DNA from: Aureimonas psammosilenae
GTDB taxonomy: Bacteria > Pseudomonadota > Alphaproteobacteria > Rhizobiales > Rhizobiaceae
Direction of reading: 5' to 3'
Assembly (NCBI RefSeq): GCF_009176975.1
Contig: NZ_WEZG01000004.1
Coordinates: forward strand, 1 to 64,000
DNA: 64,000 bases
Part shown: positions 24,709-34,053 of the stretch, piece after piece
How positions within the stretch are numbered: position 1 is the stretch's first letter
Layout of the letters: the number at the start of each line of letters is the position of its first letter
Program-made: the position numbers and the translations under genes
The notes under the pieces: model-generated
What the model was told of the DNA's origin: nothing
The model's input: the letters and a program-made list of their open reading frames with translations, nothing else
Databases searched by the model: none

Positions 24709-24763
24709 CAAATTCGATCATGATCGTGCTTATGTTGCACTGCACTGCAAGAAAATGATCGAA
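24693..24763. promoter_or_regulatory. Repeated operator between rhaD and rhaR, candidate RhaR sites
   Basis: The 9-mer TTCGATCAT occurs three times: direct copies at 24693-24701 and 24713-24721, exactly 20 bases (about two helical turns) apart, and an inverted copy at 24755-24763. The middle copy extends into the perfect 12-base palindrome CGATCATGATCG (24715-24726). The copies flank a -35-like box for each divergent operon. Assignment to the DeoR-type repressor encoded next door is inference; a catabolite regulator could share the site. Confidence 0.68.
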
Positions 24764-24768
24764 GCTGA

Positions 24769-24797
24769 TTGACAGTTTTCGTTTCGGTCGCGATTGT
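24769..24797 (+). promoter_or_regulatory. Candidate promoter for rhaR-rhaSTPQUK
   Basis: A consensus -35 box TTGACA (24769-24774) is followed after 17 bases by a weak -10 GATTGT (24792-24797), placing a transcription start about 15 bases before the rhaR ATG. The -35 box starts six bases after the inverted TTCGATCAT copy. Confidence 0.45.
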
Positions 24798-24819
24798 CGG
24801 CGTTGGGAGACAGCCACGA

Positions 24820-25629
24820 ATGCACGAGCTCGAACGACATCGCATCATCCTCAGCGCCGTTCAGGGACGGTCGGTGGCGGGCGTCGGCGAGTTGGCGGAA
24901 CTGACGGGCGCTTCCGAGGCGACGATCCGGCGCGACATCGCGGCGCTCGCCCTGGAAAAGCGGTTGAAACGCGTGCGCGGCGGGGCCGAAGCCTTGAACG
25001 CATCGCCCTACGGCCGGATCGGCGGCCCCTCGCTCGTGGCGTCGGAAGCGCTGAAGCGCTCGGAAAAGCGGCTGATCGCCAAGGCCGCTGTGGCGCTTTG
25101 CGCGGAAGGCGACTCGATCGTCATCAACGGCGGCACCACGACCTTCCAGATGGTGCATCACCTCACGACCCAGAAAATCCAGGTGATGACGAATTCGTTT
25201 CAGATCGCCGAGCATCTGATCCGCCACGCCAAATGCACGGTTCTGGTGCCGGCGGGCGCGATCTATCGCGAGCAGGGCCTCATCATCAGCCCGTTTGAAA
25301 CGGACGGCATCGCCAATTTCGCCGCGCAGAAGATGTTCATGGGCTGCCGCGCCATTTCGAGTCTGGGCATCGGCGAGGCGGACCCCTTGATCGTCCAGTC
25401 CGAGCAGCGCCTGATGCGCCAATCGGACGAGATCGTGGTTCTGGCCGATTCCTCCAAGTTCCGCGCCCGCTCCTCCATGATCGTCGCGCCCTTGTCGCGC
25501 GTGTCCGTGATCGTGACGGACGAGAACATCGAGGACGCGGCGGCGCAGATGATCGAGGCGGCGGGCGTGCGCCTCGTGGTGGCCGAGCGCCACAGGAATT
25601 CGGACGGCGGCGAGGCCTTCGCCGCCTGA
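24820..25629 (+). CDS. rhaR: DeoR-family regulator of the rhamnose operon
   Basis: 269-residue DeoR/GlpR-type repressor. The N-terminal winged helix (residues ~1-55) contains ELAELTGASEATIRRDIAAL, the family recognition helix; the C-terminal sugar-phosphate sensor domain includes NGGTTTFQMVHHL and VLADSSKF. In R. leguminosarum the homologous rhaR heads the rhaRSTPQUK operon as a negative regulator, and the order is identical here. The ATG at 24820 begins at the conserved MHELERHRIIL, with GGGAGA about ten bases upstream; an upstream ATG at 24769 overlaps the -35 box and is rejected. The likely inducer is rhamnose or a phosphorylated metabolite. Confidence 0.9.
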   Translation: MHELERHRIILSAVQGRSVAGVGELAELTGASEATIRRDIAALALEKRLKRVRGGAEALNASPYGRIGGPSLVASEALKRSEKRLIAKAAVALCAEGDSIVINGGTTTFQMVHHLTTQKIQVMTNSFQIAEHLIRHAKCTVLVPAGAIYREQGLIISPFETDGIANFAAQKMFMGCRAISSLGIGEADPLIVQSEQRLMRQSDEIVVLADSSKFRARSSMIVAPLSRVSVIVTDENIEDAAAQMIEAAGVRLVVAERHRNSDGGEAFAA

Positions 25630-25698
25630 CAGAATAAGTGCCGCAAAGGGGGAGGCCCGGCGGCATTCGAACATTCGCTCAATCGGGAGGAAACAAGC

Positions 25699-26700
25699 AT
25701 GACCAGTTTCAAACGCATGGCCGTCCTGGCGGCGCTGGCCGCCAGCCTGATGGCAGGCACCGCGGCGCAGGCCGCCGACACGCGCATCGCGCTCGTCGTG
25801 AAATCGCTCGGCAACGGCTTCTTCGACGCCGCCAACAAGGGCGCGGAGGAAGCGGCCAAGGAGATCGGCGGCACCGAGATCATCTATACCGGCCCGACCT
25901 CCACCACGGCGGAAGGCCAGATCGAGGTCATCAATTCGCTGATCTCGCAGAAGGTGGACGCCATCGCCGTTTCCGCCAACGACCCCGACGCCCTCGTGCC
26001 GGCCCTGAAGAAGGCGATGCAGCGCGGCATCAAGGTCATCTCCTTCGATTCGGGCGTCGCCCCGGCCGGCCGCATCCTGCAGCTCAACCCCTCGTCCAAC
26101 CCGCTGATCGGCGAGACCTGCCTGAAGCTCGCGGCCGACGCGCTTCCCGAGGGCAAGGGCGAGATCGCCATCCTGTCGGCGACGGCGACCTCGACCAACC
26201 AGAACATCTGGATCGCCGAAATGAAGAAGGCGATGCCGAAGTTTCCGGGCCTGAAGCTCGTGGCCACCGTTTACGGCGACGACCTGTCGGACAAGAGCTA
26301 TCGCGAAACGCAGGCGCTTCTGAAGAGCCATCCGGAAGTGAAGGTCATCGTCGCGCCGACCTCGGTCGGCATCGTCGCGGCGGCGCAGGCCGTGAAGGAT
26401 GCCGGCAAGATCGGCGAGGTCCATGTGACGGGTCTCGGCCTTCCCTCCGAAATGGCGGGCGCGATCAAGTCCGGCGCGTCCAAGAGCTTCGCCATCTGGA
26501 ACCCGATCGATCTCGGCTATTCCGCCGCCATGCTCGCTTCCGACCTCGTGAAGAAGGACCAGAGCCAAGTGAAGGCCGGCGACAAGCTCGCCGCCGGGCG
26601 CATGGGCGAGATCACGATCGGCGAAGGCGGCGAAGCAGCCATGTCCGTGCCCTTCACCTACGACGCATCGAACATCGATCAGTTCTCCAAGATCTTCTGA
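25699..26700 (+). CDS. rhaS: L-rhamnose ABC transporter substrate-binding protein
   Basis: 333-residue periplasmic sugar-binding protein of the RbsB/peripla_BP_4 type. The N-terminus (MTSFKRMAVLAALAASLMAG...) is a signal peptide with probable cleavage after AAQA, and the mature protein opens with the DTRIALVVKSLGNGFFDA strand. GGGAGGAAAC precedes the ATG. It would bind rhamnose and deliver it to the RhaT-RhaP-RhaQ importer encoded next. Specificity is inferred from the operon. Confidence 0.92.
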   Translation: MTSFKRMAVLAALAASLMAGTAAQAADTRIALVVKSLGNGFFDAANKGAEEAAKEIGGTEIIYTGPTSTTAEGQIEVINSLISQKVDAIAVSANDPDALVPALKKAMQRGIKVISFDSGVAPAGRILQLNPSSNPLIGETCLKLAADALPEGKGEIAILSATATSTNQNIWIAEMKKAMPKFPGLKLVATVYGDDLSDKSYRETQALLKSHPEVKVIVAPTSVGIVAAAQAVKDAGKIGEVHVTGLGLPSEMAGAIKSGASKSFAIWNPIDLGYSAAMLASDLVKKDQSQVKAGDKLAAGRMGEITIGEGGEAAMSVPFTYDASNIDQFSKIF

Positions 26701-26807
26701 TCGTCGGAAGAACGAAGGCTTCGAGAAGAACGCAACCCTTTCCCGGCACGGCCGGGAAGGGGCTGGCGTCCTTCGCCCATGATGCCGTCCGTCCGGGACA
26801 GATATCC

Positions 26808-28355
26808 ATGACACCTGCCGCCCCCATCGCCGACACGCCACCCATTCTCGAAATGCGCCCCATTCTCGAAATGAGGAAGATCACCAAGGTCTTTCCGGGC
26901 GTGCGCGCCCTGTCGGACGTCGATCTCAAGCTCCATCCCGGCCGCGTCACCGCGCTGATCGGCGAGAACGGGGCGGGGAAATCGACGCTGGTGAAGACCA
27001 TGACCGGCCTTTACCGCGCCGATGGCGGCGAAATCCTCATCGACGGGACGCCGACCCGCTTCGACAATTCGCACGACGCGGAACGCGCCGGCATCACCGC
27101 CATCCATCAGGAAACGGTGCTGTTCGACGAGCTGTCCGTCGCCGAGAATATCTATCTCGGCCACACGCCGAAGACCCGCCTCGGCCTCGTCGACTGGAAG
27201 GCGGTGAACGCACGCGCTGCCGCCATTCTCCATTCGCTCGACGCGCCCTTCGGTCCCCGCACGCGGTTGAAGGACCTTTCCATCGGCCAGCGCCATCTCG
27301 TCGCCGTCGCACGCGCGCTGTCGGTCGAAGCGCGCGTCGTGATCATGGACGAGCCGACCGCAGCTCTGTCGCAGAAGGAAACGGAAGAGCTCTTCACCAT
27401 CGTGGAGCGCCTGAAGGCCAAGGGCACCGCAATCCTCTTCATCAGCCACAAGTTCGAGGAAGTATTTCGCATCGCCGACGACTACGCCGTGTTCCGCGAC
27501 GGGCAGTCGGTCGGCGCGGGCGTCCTGGCCGAAACCGATCAGGCCTCGATCGTGCGCTTGATGGTCGGACGCTCGGTGGATGTCGCCTTTCCGAAAATCG
27601 AGGTCCGGCCCGGCGAAACGGTGCTGGACGTTGCGGATTATTCGCATCCAACCGAGTTCGACGGCATCTCGCTGAATCTGCGGCGCGGCGAAATCCTCGG
27701 CCTTTACGGATTGGTCGGCGCCGGGCGCTCGGAATTCTGCCAATCGCTCTTCGGCGTGACGAAGCCCTCGCGCGGGACGCTCACGATCGATGGCCGGGTA
27801 ACCCGCATCCGCTCGGCGGCACAGGCCATCGAGGCCGGACTCGTCTACGTGCCGGAGGAGCGCGGCCGGCACGGCGCGGTTCTCGCCATGCCGATCTTCG
27901 AGAACGTGACGCTCGCGTCCCTCGGCACCGTGTCGCGCAAGGGCTTCCTGAAGATGGCGGACGAATTCGCGCTCGCCCGCAAATATGCCGAGCGCCTGGA
28001 CCTTCGCGCGAGCGCCCTCGACCAGCCGGTCGGCAACCTTTCCGGCGGCAACCAGCAGAAGGTGGTGATCGGCAAGTGGCTCGCCACGAAGCCGAAGGTC
28101 ATCATTCTCGACGAGCCCACCAAAGGCATCGACATCGGCTCGAAGGCCGCCGTCCACGCCTTCATCTCGGAACTCGCCGCCGAGGGCTTGGCCGTTCTCA
28201 TGGTGTCCTCCGAACTCCCTGAGATTCTCGGCATGAGCGACCGCGTCACGGTGTTTCGCGAAGGCCGGCAGATCGGCACCTGGGACCGGGCCGGCCTATC
28301 GCCGGAGGTTCTGGTGCGCGCGGCGACCGGCAATGCGGAGGAGATCGCGGCATGA
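26808..28355 (+). CDS. rhaT: L-rhamnose ABC importer ATPase (two ABC domains)
   Basis: 515-residue sugar-importer ATPase with two fused nucleotide-binding domains. The first has Walker A GENGAGKST, a degenerate signature LSIGQRHLV and Walker B VVIMDEPTAAL. The second carries a weak Walker A-like GLVGAGRSE, a good signature LSGGNQQKV and IILDEPTKGID. This asymmetry is normal for RbsA/MglA-type ATPases. The start at 26808 gives an N-terminal extension holding an exact six-residue duplication; a later Met at 26874 would start at MRKITKVFPG, so the true start could be downstream. It ends in an ATGA overlap with the first permease. Confidence 0.92.
   Translation: MTPAAPIADTPPILEMRPILEMRKITKVFPGVRALSDVDLKLHPGRVTALIGENGAGKSTLVKTMTGLYRADGGEILIDGTPTRFDNSHDAERAGITAIHQETVLFDELSVAENIYLGHTPKTRLGLVDWKAVNARAAAILHSLDAPFGPRTRLKDLSIGQRHLVAVARALSVEARVVIMDEPTAALSQKETEELFTIVERLKAKGTAILFISHKFEEVFRIADDYAVFRDGQSVGAGVLAETDQASIVRLMVGRSVDVAFPKIEVRPGETVLDVADYSHPTEFDGISLNLRRGEILGLYGLVGAGRSEFCQSLFGVTKPSRGTLTIDGRVTRIRSAAQAIEAGLVYVPEERGRHGAVLAMPIFENVTLASLGTVSRKGFLKMADEFALARKYAERLDLRASALDQPVGNLSGGNQQKVVIGKWLATKPKVIILDEPTKGIDIGSKAAVHAFISELAAEGLAVLMVSSELPEILGMSDRVTVFREGRQIGTWDRAGLSPEVLVRAATGNAEEIAA
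26841..26876 (+). repeat. 18-bp tandem duplication inside the rhaT 5' end
   Basis: Two adjacent 18-base units beginning CCCATTCTCGAAATG (26841-26858 and 26859-26876) encode the peptide PILEMR twice in frame. Because each copy also contains an ATG, the duplication may have created an alternative start. Confidence 0.8.
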
Positions 28356-29353
28356 GCCTTGTGAAAACCCTCCTGAAGGTCCGCGAGCTTCTGCTCGTTC
28401 TCGCCATCGCGCTGCTTCTCCTCGGCGTGTCGGGCGCGCGCTCCGACTTCGCGGCGCCCGCCAATCTCGCGGCGATCTTCACCGACACCTCGATCCTGGT
28501 GATCCTGGCACTCGGACAGGCCGCCGTGATCATGACGCGCTCGGTGGACCTGTCGGTGGCCGCCAACCTCGCCTTCACCGGCATGGCCGCGGCGATGCTG
28601 AACGCCAACTTCCCCGGCCTTCCCGTGCCCCTTCTCGTTCTCTTCTGCTTGTGCATGGGTCTGGTGCTCGGCTCGATCAACGGCCTCCTCGTGTGGCGGT
28701 TGAAGCTGCCCGCCATCGTCGTGACCCTCGGCACGCTCACCATTTATCGCGGCCTCGCCTTCGTTCTGTCGGGCGGCGCCTGGATCAACACCTTCCAGAT
28801 GTCGGAAACCTTCCTCAGCCTGCCGCGTCACCAGATCCTCGGCTTCCCCGTTCTCGCCTGGATCGCGGTCGTCGTCGTCCTCGCCGCGTGGGTTCTGTTC
28901 GGACGAACGAGCTTCGGCCGCGCGCTCTACGCCACCGGCGGCAACCCGACCGCTGCCACCTATGCCGGCATCGACACCGGGCGCACCACCTTTTTCGCCT
29001 TCTGCTTGTCGGGCGCGCTGGCGGGTCTCTGCGGTTATCTCTGGGTGTCGCGCTTTGCCGTCGCCTATGTGGATGTGGCCTCCGGCTTCGAGCTCGACGT
29101 GATCGCGGCCTGCGTCATCGGCGGCGTGTCGATCGCCGGCGGCATCGGCTCGGTCGGGGGCGCGGTTCTCGGCGCCCTTTTCCTCGGCATCCTGAAGAAC
29201 GCGCTGCCGGTGATCGGCGTTTCGCCCTTCTGGCAGATGGCGATCTCAGGGGGCATCATCATCGCGGCCGTCACCCTCAACACCCGCGCCGAGCGCACGC
29301 GCGGCCGCGTCATCCTGCGTAAAGTGGACGCCATCCGGGGAGCCAGGGCATGA
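28352..29353 (+). CDS. rhaP: L-rhamnose ABC importer permease 1
   Basis: 333-residue RbsC-type permease with about eight to ten hydrophobic segments. The cytoplasmic coupling motif near 230-262 reads ASGFELDVIAACVIGGVSIAGG, the family signature for contact with the ATPase. It is coupled to rhaT upstream (ATGA) and rhaQ downstream (4-base overlap). Together with RhaQ it forms the membrane channel for rhamnose. Confidence 0.9.
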   Translation: MSLVKTLLKVRELLLVLAIALLLLGVSGARSDFAAPANLAAIFTDTSILVILALGQAAVIMTRSVDLSVAANLAFTGMAAAMLNANFPGLPVPLLVLFCLCMGLVLGSINGLLVWRLKLPAIVVTLGTLTIYRGLAFVLSGGAWINTFQMSETFLSLPRHQILGFPVLAWIAVVVVLAAWVLFGRTSFGRALYATGGNPTAATYAGIDTGRTTFFAFCLSGALAGLCGYLWVSRFAVAYVDVASGFELDVIAACVIGGVSIAGGIGSVGGAVLGALFLGILKNALPVIGVSPFWQMAISGGIIIAAVTLNTRAERTRGRVILRKVDAIRGARA

Positions 29354-30396
29354 CGATGACCGACACCGCGCCGGCGACCCTTGCCAAACCCGCCGAGCCC
29401 GGTCCCCGTCGCTTGCCCGATCGCGGCCGCTCTCGGGCGAGCAACCTCGCGACGAGCTGGGAAGCGCTGCTTTTCCTTCTGTTCCTGGCGATCTTTGCGG
29501 CGAACTCCCTCGCTTCCCCCTATTTCCTCGACATCTGGAACATCTCGGACGCAACCTTCAACTTCACCGAAAAGGCGATCGTCGCCTTGGCGCTGGCCTT
29601 CGTGATCCTCACCGGCGAGATCGACATCTCGGTGGCCGGCATCATCGCCCTCGCCTCCACCGTCATGGGCTGGCTCGCCTCCACAGGCGCCGGCATGCCG
29701 GAAGTGGCGATCGCGGGCATTCTCACGGGCCTCGCCTGCGGGATCGTCAACGGCTTGCTTGTAACGCGGCTCGGCCTTCCTTCCATCGTCGCCACCATCG
29801 GCACGATGAGCCTTTTCCGGGGCCTCGCCTATGCCATTCTCGGCGACGGGGCTTTCACCGACTACCCGGAAGGCTTCGATTATTTCGGGCAGGGCTATGT
29901 GTGGGAGTGGCTTTCCTTCGAATTCACGGTCTTCCTCGGGCTGGCCGTCCTCGCCGGCGTGGTTCTCCATAAGACGAGGATCGGCCGTTCGGTGCGGGCC
30001 ATCGGCTTCAACCCGGCGGCGGCGCGCTTTTCGGGGCTGCGCGTCGAGCGGATGAAGTTCCTGGCCTTCGCGGTGACGGGGCTCGCAGCGGGGCTCGCCT
30101 CCGTGATGCTGACGAGCCGGCTCGGCTCGACGCGGCCCTCCATCGCGCTCGGCTGGGAACTCGACATCATCACCATGGTCGTCCTCGGCGGCATCTCGAT
30201 CAACGGCGGCTCGGGCTCGATCCCCGGCGTCGTTCTCGCCGCCTTCGTGATGGGCCTCATCACCTTCGGCCTCGGCCTCCTCAACGTGCCGGGCATCATC
30301 ATGTCCATCTTCATCGGCCTCCTCCTGATCGCCGTGATCTCGCTGCCCGTCCTCCTGTCCCGGCTGGCCACGCGCTTCAAAAGGAACCGGGCATGA
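29350..30396 (+). CDS. rhaQ: L-rhamnose ABC importer permease 2
   Basis: 348-residue RbsC-type permease. Residues 1-35 are a hydrophilic, Pro/Arg-rich N-terminal extension; the membrane part contains [18 protein letters not shown] and the ATPase-coupling segment [24 protein letters not shown]. It forms the heterodimeric channel with RhaP. It overlaps rhaP and rhaU by four bases on either side, so the whole importer is translated as a coupled unit. Confidence 0.9.
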   Translation: MTMTDTAPATLAKPAEPGPRRLPDRGRSRASNLATSWEALLFLLFLAIFAANSLASPYFLDIWNISDATFNFTEKAIVALALAFVILTGEIDISVAGIIALASTVMGWLASTGAGMPEVAIAGILTGLACGIVNGLLVTRLGLPSIVATIGTMSLFRGLAYAILGDGAFTDYPEGFDYFGQGYVWEWLSFEFTVFLGLAVLAGVVLHKTRIGRSVRAIGFNPAAARFSGLRVERMKFLAFAVTGLAAGLASVMLTSRLGSTRPSIALGWELDIITMVVLGGISINGGSGSIPGVVLAAFVMGLITFGLGLLNVPGIIMSIFIGLLLIAVISLPVLLSRLATRFKRNRA

Positions 30397-30716
30397 CCTC
30401 ATCCGAGAAGATCGCCTTCCGCATGGTGCTGAAAAGCGGCATGGAAGCGGAATACCGCCGCCGCCACGACGAGATCTGGCCGGAACTCGTCAGCCTTCTG
30501 AAAGACGCCGGCGTCAGCGATTATTCGATCCATCTCGACCGCGAAACCAACCACCTCTTCGGTGTCCTCTGGCGTGACCTCGATCACCGCATGGACGCGC
30601 TGCCGACCCATGCCGTGATGCGGCGCTGGTGGGACATGATGGCCGACATCATGGAGGTGAAGGCGGACAACGAGCCGGTCGCAACCCCGCTCGAAACCGT
30701 GTTCCACCTTCCATGA
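30393..30716 (+). CDS. rhaU: L-rhamnose mutarotase
   Basis: 107-residue protein of the RhaM/RhaU family, the normal length. It interconverts the alpha and beta anomers of L-rhamnose. Family features seen are [24 protein letters not shown] at the N-terminus (the HxxxWPE block with catalytic histidine), [14 protein letters not shown] in the middle and [14 protein letters not shown] near the end. ATGA overlaps join it to rhaQ and rhaK. Confidence 0.94.
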   Translation: MTSSEKIAFRMVLKSGMEAEYRRRHDEIWPELVSLLKDAGVSDYSIHLDRETNHLFGVLWRDLDHRMDALPTHAVMRRWWDMMADIMEVKADNEPVATPLETVFHLP

Positions 30717-32101
30717 GCGCCCCTTCCTCCGCCCGCCGCGTGGCGGTGATCGACATCGGCAAGACCAATGCCAAGGTGGCGCTGCACGACCTGGAGGCGG
30801 GTGCCGACCTCCTCGTGCGAACCACGCCGAACCGGGTCCGCACCGATGGTCCTTACCCGCATTTCGATGCCGACGCCTTGTTCGCCTTCATTGAGGATGC
30901 GCTGAAGGAGTTCAGGGCGCGAGGTCGCATCGAGGCCATCTCGATCACCGCCCATGGCGGCTCCTGTACCCTCGTCGGCGAGAACGACCTCGCGCTGCCG
31001 ATCCTCGACTACGAGCATGAGGGCCCTGAGGAAACGCGCGCCGATTACGACGCTTCACGCCCGCCCTTCTCCGAAACCTTTTCGCCGCCTTTCCCGAACG
31101 GGCTCAATGTCGGGGCGCAGCTCTTCTGGCTGGAACAGCGCTTTCCGGACGATTTCGCGCAGGCGCGGCACCTTCTTTTCCTGCCGCAATATTGGGCCTG
31201 GAAGCTGACGGGGGTCGCGGCGAACGAGATCACCTCGGCCGGCTGCCATACCGATCTTTGGGCACCGCTTGCCGGCGCACCCTCCTCGCTGGTCGAGGCC
31301 CGTGGCTGGAGCCGCCTGTTCCCGCCGATGCGCAGCGCCTTCGATGCGCTCGGCCCCCTGAGACCTGAGATCGCAGAGGCCATCGGCGCGACGGGCGAGA
31401 CCATTCCCGTTCATTGCGGCATTCACGATTCCAACGCCTCGCTGCTTCCCTATCTTCTCCAACGGGAAGCGCCCTTCACGGTTCTGTCCACGGGCACCTG
31501 GGTCGTGTCCTTCGCCGTTGGCGGAAAGGCGCGCGAGATTGAGCCCGGCCACGGCCTTCTCGTCAATCTCGACGCCTTCGGACAAACGGCCCTGTCGGGC
31601 CGTTTCATGGGCGGGCGCGAGTTCGACATTCTGACGCGGGGCGATCCGGCCGAGCCGACCGAGGCCGAGATCGCCGAGGTGCTGGAAACCCAAATTTTCG
31701 CCCTGCCGACCTTCGTCGCCGGCACCGGGCCGTTTCCGAAAGGATCGGGTCGCTGGAGCCACGATCCGGACACGTTGTCTCCCGGCGCACGCTGCGCCGT
31801 CGCGAGCCTTTATTGCGCAGCCGTGGCAGGCGAGATGCTGCGCCTCACCGGCGCGGACGGGCCAACGATCGTGGAAGGCCCGTTCGGGCGCAACGCCCTG
31901 TTTCTCAATGCCTTGGAAGCCGTCACCGGACGGCCCGTTTCGCGCGCGTCCGGGGCGACCGGCACGACGGCCGGCGCGGCGCTGCTAGTGCGCGGACCGA
32001 TCAGGGCCGAGCCGACACGCCCGGCGCCGGCGGAGCGGGCCGCCGTGTCACTGGCACTCAACACCTATGTCCAAGCATGGCGGCGGGCGGCGGCCGCATA
32101 G
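30713..32101 (+). CDS. rhaK: Rhamnulokinase / rhamnose sugar kinase
   Basis: 462-residue FGGY-type sugar kinase. The N-terminal ATPase motif [15 protein letters not shown] is intact; further on there is [12 protein letters not shown], the substrate-domain [15 protein letters not shown] and a C-terminal [12 protein letters not shown]. It phosphorylates L-rhamnulose at C1. In R. leguminosarum RhaK is also needed for activity of the rhamnose ABC importer. Last gene of the rha operon; the start codon overlaps the rhaU stop. The start 84 bases upstream in the same frame lies within rhaU and is rejected. Confidence 0.92.
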   Translation: MSAPSSARRVAVIDIGKTNAKVALHDLEAGADLLVRTTPNRVRTDGPYPHFDADALFAFIEDALKEFRARGRIEAISITAHGGSCTLVGENDLALPILDYEHEGPEETRADYDASRPPFSETFSPPFPNGLNVGAQLFWLEQRFPDDFAQARHLLFLPQYWAWKLTGVAANEITSAGCHTDLWAPLAGAPSSLVEARGWSRLFPPMRSAFDALGPLRPEIAEAIGATGETIPVHCGIHDSNASLLPYLLQREAPFTVLSTGTWVVSFAVGGKAREIEPGHGLLVNLDAFGQTALSGRFMGGREFDILTRGDPAEPTEAEIAEVLETQIFALPTFVAGTGPFPKGSGRWSHDPDTLSPGARCAVASLYCAAVAGEMLRLTGADGPTIVEGPFGRNALFLNALEAVTGRPVSRASGATGTTAGAALLVRGPIRAEPTRPAPAERAAVSLALNTYVQAWRRAAAA

Positions 32102-32140
32102 AAAAACCCACCGCGCGGAGCTTTCGACCCGCCCGGTGGG
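32102..32140 (-). terminator. Intrinsic terminator of the polysaccharide export gene
   Basis: On the minus strand CCCACCG (32140-32134) pairs with CGGTGGG (32113-32107), and the stem is followed directly by TTTTT. It lies just past the stop codon of the minus-strand export gene and abuts the rhaK stop, so it may also help end the rha transcript, although there is no T-run in that direction. Confidence 0.7.
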
Positions 32141-32156
32141 CTGGGATTTCCAAGGA

Positions 32157-33578
32157 TCAGAACCCGTCGGAAGCGGTGCGGGGCGCGCCCTCGGTCTGGC
32201 TGAGGCGCGGGCCGTCGCGCATCGCGCTGCCGCTCGACGTACCGACCCCGTTCGGGCCGAAGCCGAACTTGATCTTCACGAGATCATGGGGCTGCAGTTC
32301 GGTGGTTTCCTGCGCCGTCAGCGTCGTATAGGTGCCGTCCGCGTTGCGCCGCACCACCTCGAACTCCGGCTGCATCTCGCGCACGTCCCGCTCTTCGAGC
32401 TGGAGCTGCTGGGCCTGGATGCCGGCCTGGTTCGCCAGAAGCTGCGCGACCTGCATATCGAGCTGCGCCTTGCGCAACGCCAATTCGACCTCGTTCAACT
32501 CCCGCTGGCTTTCGGCATTGCGCGTGTTGGTGATGGTCGTGATCTCGCGGCTGTTCTCGGCGAGCGACTGGCGCGACTTCGTCAGCGCGATCTCGAGATC
32601 GAGCAGCCCGCTCTTCACGTCGGCGAGCGAGCGCTCGAGTTCGTATTGCCGCGAATTGATGGACAGGCCCTTGGAGGCCAGGCTTTCGCCCGCCTTCATC
32701 AGGTTGTTGGCGAGTTCGATCTGGCGGTTCTGCGTGACGATCTTGGCTTGCAGCGTCGCGATTTCCTGCGTGTAGAGTTCCTTCAGGTCGTTTGCGGCGC
32801 GGATCTGGCTTTCCAGCTCCACGCGGCGCAGGCGCATGAGGTTGCGCTCGTCGGCGAGCTGCGCTTCGGCCGTCGGGCTGGTCTTGATCTCGTCGGGCAG
32901 ATCGAAACTATCGCGGCCGGCGATCTCGGCGCGAAGGCGCGCCGCGCGAAGCAGAAGGCCGCTCTGGTCGATGCTGGCGGTGCGCACCGCGCCGGCCGCC
33001 TGGATGCGGTCGCGCTCGTAGTTCAGGAACATATTGTCGCCGCGGTTCTCGATGCCGCCGGCAAGGCTCACCGCCTTCATCACGGTCAGGTCAGCGTCGA
33101 AGGGAAACTTGCCCGGCGTCTTGACCGTGCCGACCACGTAGATCGGTGCGTGCTCGGTGATCTCGATCGAAATGAAGGGCCGCATGGACGAGCCGCCGTT
33201 GCGGCTGAGAGCATCGGAAATCGCGGCGGACAATTCGGTGGTGGTGAGACCCTGCGCCTTGACCTCCCCGACGAGCGGGATCGCGGTATTCCCGGAACCA
33301 TCGACGGTGTATTCGCCGTTCACGGCTTCCCAAGCCTGATACTTGGCCTCGGTGGAACTCCATTCCACGACGCGCAGCATGATCTTGTCTTCGGAAACGA
33401 TCCGATAGGGCGCAGCCTGTGCCATATTGGCCGGCAAAGTAAAACCGAGCGCGCAGAAAGAAGCGAGCAAGAAACCGGCTGCGCCTCGGCGGGTGCCGGC
33501 GCCCTGCCCCGGTCTTGCCCCGGCGAAGGCGCTCTCCAAACGAACCGAACGCGAAACCGCCTTCATCCATTCCGACAT
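32157..33578 (-). CDS. Polysaccharide export outer-membrane protein (OPX, ExoF-like)
   Basis: 473-residue polysaccharide biosynthesis/export protein. After an N-terminal hydrophobic signal (residues ~33-56, probably cleaved after MAQA) comes the poly-export domain with APYRIVSEDKIMLRV, and a SLBB-like segment IYVVGTVKTPGKFPF. Residues ~200-400 are strongly helical and charged, probably a long coiled coil, as in S. meliloti ExoF-type proteins. It should provide the periplasm/outer-membrane exit for the exopolysaccharide made by the genes to its right. The start at 33578 (MSEWMKAV) is chosen over 33656; GGTGGAG lies about 12 bases upstream. Confidence 0.86.
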   Translation of the reverse strand: MSEWMKAVSRSVRLESAFAGARPGQGAGTRRGAAGFLLASFCALGFTLPANMAQAAPYRIVSEDKIMLRVVEWSSTEAKYQAWEAVNGEYTVDGSGNTAIPLVGEVKAQGLTTTELSAAISDALSRNGGSSMRPFISIEITEHAPIYVVGTVKTPGKFPFDADLTVMKAVSLAGGIENRGDNMFLNYERDRIQAAGAVRTASIDQSGLLLRAARLRAEIAGRDSFDLPDEIKTSPTAEAQLADERNLMRLRRVELESQIRAANDLKELYTQEIATLQAKIVTQNRQIELANNLMKAGESLASKGLSINSRQYELERSLADVKSGLLDLEIALTKSRQSLAENSREITTITNTRNAESQRELNEVELALRKAQLDMQVAQLLANQAGIQAQQLQLEERDVREMQPEFEVVRRNADGTYTTLTAQETTELQPHDLVKIKFGFGPNGVGTSSGSAMRDGPRLSQTEGAPRTASDGF

Positions 33579-34053
33579 GGGGAAACTCAACTCCACCGGT
33601 TCATCGCCCGAATTCAAGAATAGGGAACGGGCGCTTGGCACCCGATTTTCCGCCACGGACCGAAAACCTCATCGAGTTCAGCCGCCTGTGGTCGTTACGG
33701 CAGCATGGTCGAGAAAGTCGGCCCCAATACGGCAGCATGACCCATCATTGCCGATACTATCGCTTCTGCATGACGAATTGTCCATCATGACAACCGCCGC
33801 GCGTCTCGGATCGAACCTTTAACCGCTAACCCACACTTCCCGCGACCCGAAAAATTCGCGTCGCGGAGCGAAACCCACAAACTTCATTCCGCAAGGTTAA
33901 CCACGCCCGCGCGAGAAACGCGCCATGATCTCGACGATAACCACCTTTGCCATTTACCAAGAATTGGCTATGCGCAACTTTCTGGGGCGATCCTCCGCGG
34001 ATTGGCGTAGATAGATCGCCACGCCGTCTATGCTTGTGGAAAAGAGCTCATCC
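33579..34053. other. Divergent intergenic region upstream of export and CDP-sugar genes
   Basis: This 475-base gap is lower in GC than its neighbours and must carry the promoters of two divergent units. An inverted repeat CGCGAC (33841-33846) / GTCGCG (33860-33865) encloses a smaller CGAA-AAA-TTCG hairpin. No gene is seen, and no confident -35/-10 pair was found. Confidence 0.5.

Noticed and set aside
24730-26841. Minus-strand open frame of 703 codons opposite rhaR and rhaS
   Set aside because: Antisense to two clear family members, no recognisable domain, and the start region lies in the rhaR operator.
26841-26876. Tandem unit as a CRISPR or VNTR array
   Set aside because: Only two copies without spacers, lying in frame within rhaT; a simple local duplication explains it.
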